Origin: Megalodesulfovibrio gigas DSM 1382 = ATCC 19364
GTDB lineage: Bacteria > Desulfobacterota > Desulfovibrionia > Desulfovibrionales > Desulfovibrionaceae
Reading direction: 5' to 3'
DNA: 46,361 nt
Assembly (NCBI RefSeq): GCF_000468495.1
Contig: NC_022444.1
Location: 263,809 to 310,169, forward strand
Below are positions 42,668 to 46,361 of this stretch, piece by piece. Within the stretch, counting starts at the first letter, position 1, and each line of letters starts with the position of its first letter. The translations under genes were made by a program, and so were the position numbers. The notes beneath the pieces are model-generated. The model was not told where the DNA came from and ran no database searches. It saw only the letters and a program-made list of their open reading frames with translations.

Positions 42668-43497
42668 CACTGCATCCACATGCCGCCACGCTGCAGGAGT
42701 GCGGCATACGTGGCCTGCAGTTCCTCGCCCCTGCGGCGCATGGCTGCACAGGCAGCGTGCAGCTCGGCCCGCTTGGCGGCAATCCACGCCGGATCGTGCA
42801 GTTCCTTTTCCAGGCTCAGGGGCGGAAGCTGCCGGGCGTCGTGCAATCGCTGCAGACGGGTCGTCGTCAGGGCTTCCAGCCGGTCCCGCTCCTGCCGCAA
42901 GGCCTCCAGCCCGGCGCAGGCCGCAGGGGCTGCCATCTCCGCATGCGATTGCACAGTCACCAGCAGGGCTTCCAGGGTTTCGACGTCGCCCCGGGCATAG
43001 CCGTCCTGCACGCTGTGCCAGTACAACTGATACGCGGCGGAATCCGCGTGCAAATCCGGATGCAACAGCAGGCACAGGCTGCGGTACAGGGCCTTGAGCT
43101 GCTGCTGCGCCGCCTCTGAGAGAAATTCCACGTGATTGAGCAACTGCATGCTGGTCTGCACCTGATGCTCCTTGGCTTCGAGCTCCTGCTGCCATTGCGC
43201 CTTGATCTGCTGGATCTGCAATTCAAGACGCTGCAGCTCGTCCATACCGATGCGCCCGCCCCGATTCAGGATGGCCGTGATTTCCCGGATCCGGTAGCCG
43301 CATTCATTCACCACCACCCGCGCCTTGAGCAGTTCCAGCTCATGCATACCTATTTCCGCTTGATACACGGCCTGCAGCAGCGGCACGGTGTGGGTTCTCA
43401 AACAGGCCTCTTGTTCAAGCAACTCACTGAGTTGACGCCTGAATGCCTCTATCTGCGCAGCAAGTCGGCCCTGTTCCGGGTGCAGTGCAATGCTCAT
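42667..43497 (-). CDS. Coiled-coil protein with degenerate J-domain-like segment
   Basis: 276 residues from the ATG at 43497 (a TTG 11 codons earlier is possible). Long helical, Gln/Leu/Glu-rich segments (about 5-125 and 180-260) flank a short module at about 130-175, KALYRSLCLLLHPDLHAD followed by YWHSVQDGYARGDVETLEAL. The HPD tripeptide after a Tyr-Arg-x-Leu helix, and the following helix, match helices II and III of a J domain. This suggests recruitment of a DnaK-type chaperone. Coupled to the HIRAN gene by overlap. Not a recognised named family. Confidence 0.75.
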   Translation of the reverse strand: MSIALHPEQGRLAAQIEAFRRQLSELLEQEACLRTHTVPLLQAVYQAEIGMHELELLKARVVVNECGYRIREITAILNRGGRIGMDELQRLELQIQQIKAQWQQELEAKEHQVQTSMQLLNHVEFLSEAAQQQLKALYRSLCLLLHPDLHADSAAYQLYWHSVQDGYARGDVETLEALLVTVQSHAEMAAPAACAGLEALRQERDRLEALTTTRLQRLHDARQLPPLSLEKELHDPAWIAAKRAELHAACAAMRRRGEELQATYAALLQRGGMWMQ

Positions 43498-43592
43498 TGT
43501 GAGTGCCGTGACAGTACCGGATTTCCGCAAAAATAACCACCACTATCCGCGGGGGGCTGCGCGACTGTCCGTTCCAGAGGCCCGACCACAGC

Positions 43593-45227
43593 CTATTCCG
43601 CCTGGGCCAAGGCGGTGCAGCCCACGGAATCCAGGGCGCGCAACGCCTGCCAATGTTCGAGCCACTTGTAATAGAATTTCACATCGTTCCCCATCACGTT
43701 GCCCTGCCCGGCCCAGTTCAGGGCGCTGCGCACGGACGTGCCCGAGTTCTGCCGGTGCACACAGGTCACCGTGCCGCAGTACCAGACCTTCCAGCCGGCC
43801 AGGCACAGCTGCAGATCGTGGTCGGTATCGTCAATCTGGGAAGGAGAATAGCGGATATCGAACCACGGCGCATCCTTGAGGGCGGCCACCCGCAGCAGGT
43901 GCTGGCAGCCCATGACCACCCGGGTTTCCCGGACCACATCGTACAAGCCGATGTCGTACTGCAGGTACGGCGTGGGCAGGCTGACGCGGATGGCCTGCTC
44001 CGTGCAAACAGACACATGCCGGTACAGGTACTGCAAGAGTGCATGCTCCCCGGGAAACACCACCTTGCAGCCCACATTGCCGATGCGTGGATCGGCCTCG
44101 GCCACGGTGAGGAAGTGCGCCAGCCAGTCCGGCTGCAGGTATACGTCGTCGTCCAGAAAGGCGACGTACTCGCTCTGCTGCACCGCGGGCTGGCTCAGGA
44201 GCCAGTTGCGGGCCGCGGGCGCGCCCACATTCACCGGCAGGTCGAGGATGTCCAGCGCATTGTGCGGGAAGCGCTCCCGGGCACGCGCCACCACCTCGCG
44301 GCTGTGGTCGCTGCAGCCGTTGAGCAGCACCAGGATGCGGGCCGGCCCGATCTGGCAACCGGCCAGGCTCTCCAGCGTCTCGCCCAGCATCTGCGCCTTG
44401 TTGAAGCTGTACAGGCAGATGCAGACGGATTTTTCCTGCACCAATGCGTGGTTGGGGACAAGCGGTTGCCGCAGGGCCTGCATGCGCAGGGCGTACGGCG
44501 TGGTGAGGGGGTCCAGGGCCTGGGCCTGGGCGTACAATTCCAGGCAGGTATCCAGATCGCCCTGCCGCCGCCACAGTTCCGCCGCGCGGCTGAGGGTGAA
44601 GGAATCGCCCTGGGCCAGGGGCGCTACCCGCTCCCACAGGGGCAGGGCGTTGGCGTCGTCCCCCATGGTGGCGAAATGGTCGAAGCGTCGTTTCTCCCAG
44701 AGCGGCGCCAGCACCCTGGGACACTGAAAACGCTGCAGGAGCGGATCCGGCGCGCGGCCCTCGTAGAGATCCACCCGCAGGAGCAGATCCGCAAACACCA
44801 CGGCCATGGGGTGCCGGGTCAGCATGCCCTGGCAGATCTTGCGGATGTCTTCCGCATGATGCTTGAACAGGGCGTGGCGGACCTCCTCATACACCTGCGG
44901 CTCGGGATTGGTGGCCAGCAGCACCTTGCGCACGGTCTCGATATTGGGGAACAGCCCGGTCTGCCCGCCGATGTGCAGGATGTCCGGATCGAAGGGCGAC
45001 AACTGCACCGCCGCCTTGACGGCCTGCTCGAACAGCCTCGCCACCCGGGGCGGCAGCTGCATGGGGCCTTCTGCCAGCACACGGTTGATGAAGGATGCCG
45101 CCAGGGGCGCATCTATCTGGAACGTATTGAGATAGTTTCGATAACTGGCGGCGGCGGCGCCAAGATCCAGCGCGCCGAACTCGCCGGCAGCGCGCTCCTG
45201 TTTTTTGATGGACATTTGTTCATGCAT
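43593..45227 (-). CDS. Helical/TPR-GT2 glycosyltransferase
   Basis: 544 residues. The N-terminal half (about 1-255) is helical, with TPR-like parts (LSRAAELWRRQGDLDTCLELY). The C-terminal half is a GT-A family 2 transferase starting KSVCICLYSFNKAQMLGETL, with VNVGAPAARNWLL and the metal-binding FLDDDVYLQPDWLAHF. The acidic DDTDHDLQLCLAGWKVWYCG is the usual late active-site region. No membrane helix. The ATG at 45227 is seven bases after AAGGGAG; an ATG at 45248 is an alternative. Possibly a protein or flagellin glycosyltransferase, since TPR fusion is common there; that is inference. Confidence 0.85.
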   Translation of the reverse strand: MHEQMSIKKQERAAGEFGALDLGAAAASYRNYLNTFQIDAPLAASFINRVLAEGPMQLPPRVARLFEQAVKAAVQLSPFDPDILHIGGQTGLFPNIETVRKVLLATNPEPQVYEEVRHALFKHHAEDIRKICQGMLTRHPMAVVFADLLLRVDLYEGRAPDPLLQRFQCPRVLAPLWEKRRFDHFATMGDDANALPLWERVAPLAQGDSFTLSRAAELWRRQGDLDTCLELYAQAQALDPLTTPYALRMQALRQPLVPNHALVQEKSVCICLYSFNKAQMLGETLESLAGCQIGPARILVLLNGCSDHSREVVARARERFPHNALDILDLPVNVGAPAARNWLLSQPAVQQSEYVAFLDDDVYLQPDWLAHFLTVAEADPRIGNVGCKVVFPGEHALLQYLYRHVSVCTEQAIRVSLPTPYLQYDIGLYDVVRETRVVMGCQHLLRVAALKDAPWFDIRYSPSQIDDTDHDLQLCLAGWKVWYCGTVTCVHRQNSGTSVRSALNWAGQGNVMGNDVKFYYKWLEHWQALRALDSVGCTALAQAE

Positions 45228-45372
45228 GTGGAGGCTCCCTTGCGGCATTGCACTGGCTACTGTTCTGTCATTGCAGCATTTTCAATGTGTTGCAATAGAT
45301 AAATCGCAGTGTGGCCCTGCACCCGCACTGCCAGCCGAGGCCGCGGGACATTGCGCCCCTGGCCCCGCAATC

Positions 45373-45401
45373 TTGATGCCCGCTGCAAAGCCATGTATAT
45401 T
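45373..45401 (+). promoter_or_regulatory. Promoter of the NYN protein gene
   Basis: TTGATG (45373-45378), exactly 17 bases, then TATATT (45396-45401). Leader of about 60 bases to the ATG at 45467. It stands in the 239-base gap to the divergent GT2 gene. Confidence 0.6.
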
Positions 45402-45466
45402 AGGATGATTCGGCTTTCACCACTTATGTCTGCACACCGCATCATCACCATCAGAAAGGACATTGC

Positions 45467-46318
45467 ATGCCATACCCCCGAGGGAAAACCATCTCCTTTA
45501 TTGACAACGCAAATATCTATCGCGGCGTCGGTAAGGCCGGCTGGCGTATCGATTGGAAAAAATTGCAGGAGTTCATCGAAAAAGGCGGCCCCGTCTGGCA
45601 GACGTACCTCTTCGGCACGGCCATGATGCAGACCGAGCGGGACATGCCCGCCGCTTCCAGCTCGGAAGCCTTCTACCACTTCGTACGCAGCCAGCTGCAC
45701 TGGCACGTGAAGCTTTACGAGCCCAGGACGTATACCTCCACCTGCCGCAATTGCCAACACACCCGCGCCATGATTGAAGAAAAAGGCGTGGACGTGGGCA
45801 TTGCCACCAAGATGCTCATCCTGGCCCTGAACAAAGGCTACGACACGGCCATCCTCATGAGCGGCGACGGCGACCTCTACGAATGCGTCCATTACATCCT
45901 GAACCTGGGCATTCGCGTGGAGATCATCAGTTGGAAGGATCAGCTGGCCCGCGAGCTGTTCGACGTGGCGTCCAATGTCATCTATTTCGATGATATCCGC
46001 GACGAAATCGAGCTGTTCCGCGAGCCTTCCAGGCTTGATGCCAGGCCCGATGCCAGACCAGACGTCAGGCCCGACGCCAGACCCGACATGCGCAACGATC
46101 GTCCTGCCGACTACCGCAGCGATCGTCCTGCCGACTACCGCAGCGATCGTCCTGCCGACTACCGCGACAGCAGCGGCCTGCTGATTCGGCCGCCGCGCTC
46201 CGGCTACCAGGACTATCGCCCCGAATTCAACCAGGACTACCAGCCCAAAAACCAGTTTGCGGACGATCCGGACGAACTGGATGATGTGGACGACGGGCCG
46301 GCTCCGGGAAATCGCTAG
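45467..46318 (+). CDS. LabA-like NYN (PIN-fold) domain protein
   Basis: 283 residues. The NYN nuclease-like domain (about 7-175) has the acidic residues of the family: Asp13 in FIDNANIYRG, Asp109 in KGVDVGIATKML, and Asp134/Asp136 in MSGDGDLYECV. Members (LabA/DUF88) are thought to be RNases, sometimes regulatory. A CxxC pair (Cys93, Cys96) sits in a loop. The tail from about 186 is disordered and repetitive: Asp-Ala-Arg-Pro four times, then Asp-Arg-Pro-Ala-Asp-Tyr-Arg-Ser three times, and an acidic end. A charged tail of this kind suggests RNA or protein contacts. GAAAGGA precedes the ATG. The TAG stop begins repeat copy D. Confidence 0.9.
   Translation: MPYPRGKTISFIDNANIYRGVGKAGWRIDWKKLQEFIEKGGPVWQTYLFGTAMMQTERDMPAASSSEAFYHFVRSQLHWHVKLYEPRTYTSTCRNCQHTRAMIEEKGVDVGIATKMLILALNKGYDTAILMSGDGDLYECVHYILNLGIRVEIISWKDQLARELFDVASNVIYFDDIRDEIELFREPSRLDARPDARPDVRPDARPDMRNDRPADYRSDRPADYRSDRPADYRDSSGLLIRPPRSGYQDYRPEFNQDYQPKNQFADDPDELDDVDDGPAPGNR
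46037..46084 (+). repeat. Four 12-bp tandem repeats in the NYN gene
   Basis: Units of the type GATGCCAGGCCC, four copies with small changes, encoding Asp-Ala(Val)-Arg-Pro from residue 191. Confidence 0.9.
46096..46167 (+). repeat. Three 24-bp tandem repeats in the NYN gene
   Basis: Unit CGATCGTCCTGCCGACTACC plus GCAG, three near-identical copies, encoding an eight-residue Asp-Arg-Pro-Ala-Asp-Tyr-Arg-Ser repeat (about 211-234). The near-identity of third-codon positions shows recent duplication. Confidence 0.95.
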
Positions 46319-46361
46319 AGCAATGTACTTTTGAAAAGAACTGTCGGGGGAAAACCTTTCT
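46316..46361 (+). repeat. Truncated copy D of TA-bounded stop-codon repeat element
   Basis: Begins with the TAG stop of the NYN gene, then ten bases, TTTTGAAAAG and the first arm of hairpin 1 (GGGGGAAAACCTTTCT). It is cut by the window end. Confidence 0.85.

Noticed and set aside
46096-46167. CRISPR-like array
   Set aside because: The 24-bp units are directly adjacent without spacers and lie in frame inside the NYN gene.

Overview
The window is GC-rich bacterial DNA whose gene content points to a sulfate-reducing member of the Desulfovibrionaceae (a Megalodesulfovibrio/Desulfovibrio-type genome). Pointers are a complex I operon without the NADH-oxidising subunits, a cytoplasmic-type molybdopterin oxidoreductase and a four-cluster ferredoxin, a TauE/SafE transporter with a periplasmic-looking N-terminus, and large sensory proteins. 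This placement is an inference from gene families; no database search was possible. About 40 protein genes fill almost all of the sequence. I found no rRNA, tRNA, CRISPR array or transposase.

Region 1 (83-14846) is energy metabolism. A molybdopterin oxidoreductase on the minus strand diverges from a tightly overlapping operon nuoA-B-CD-H-I-J-K, then a NuoL/MrpA-like subunit, a 90-residue two-helix membrane protein, a second antiporter-like subunit with a NuoL-type C-terminal tail, nuoM and nuoN. nuoE, nuoF and nuoG are absent and a 4x[4Fe-4S] ferredoxin gene follows. The complex would have four antiporter-type subunits instead of three, with several altered key residues.

Region 2 (14982-16832) is a TauE/SafE transporter and a small membrane protein with EMC3-like topology. 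Region 3 (16840-20987, minus) is an envelope/polysaccharide operon: M23 endopeptidase, asparagine synthase, GT4 glycosyltransferase. Region 4 (21232-26812) is a TtcA-like PP-loop protein divergent from a four-gene Gld-type ABC export system. Region 5 (26855-31678) is housekeeping: rpoZ, dnaJ, moaC, two unknown small genes and glnS.

Region 6 (31932-46318) is signalling and sugar chemistry: a GT92-like glycosyltransferase with a collagen-like linker, a GH57 family hydrolase, a hybrid histidine kinase, a Cache chemoreceptor, a TPR/receiver protein, a HIRAN protein and a J-domain-like coiled-coil protein in one operon, a TPR-GT2 protein and a LabA-like NYN protein.

The most striking non-genic signal is a roughly 200-bp interspersed repeat. 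Two full and two window-truncated copies are present, and each begins exactly at the TAG stop codon of the preceding gene. Both full copies are bounded by TA dinucleotides and imperfect terminal inverted repeats. Removing the element plus one TA restores a TAA stop in both, as expected for a MITE that inserts at TA inside stop codons. A second theme is short tandem repeats with units in multiples of three bases inside coding regions (moaC, the GT92-like gene, the TPR/receiver gene, the NYN gene).
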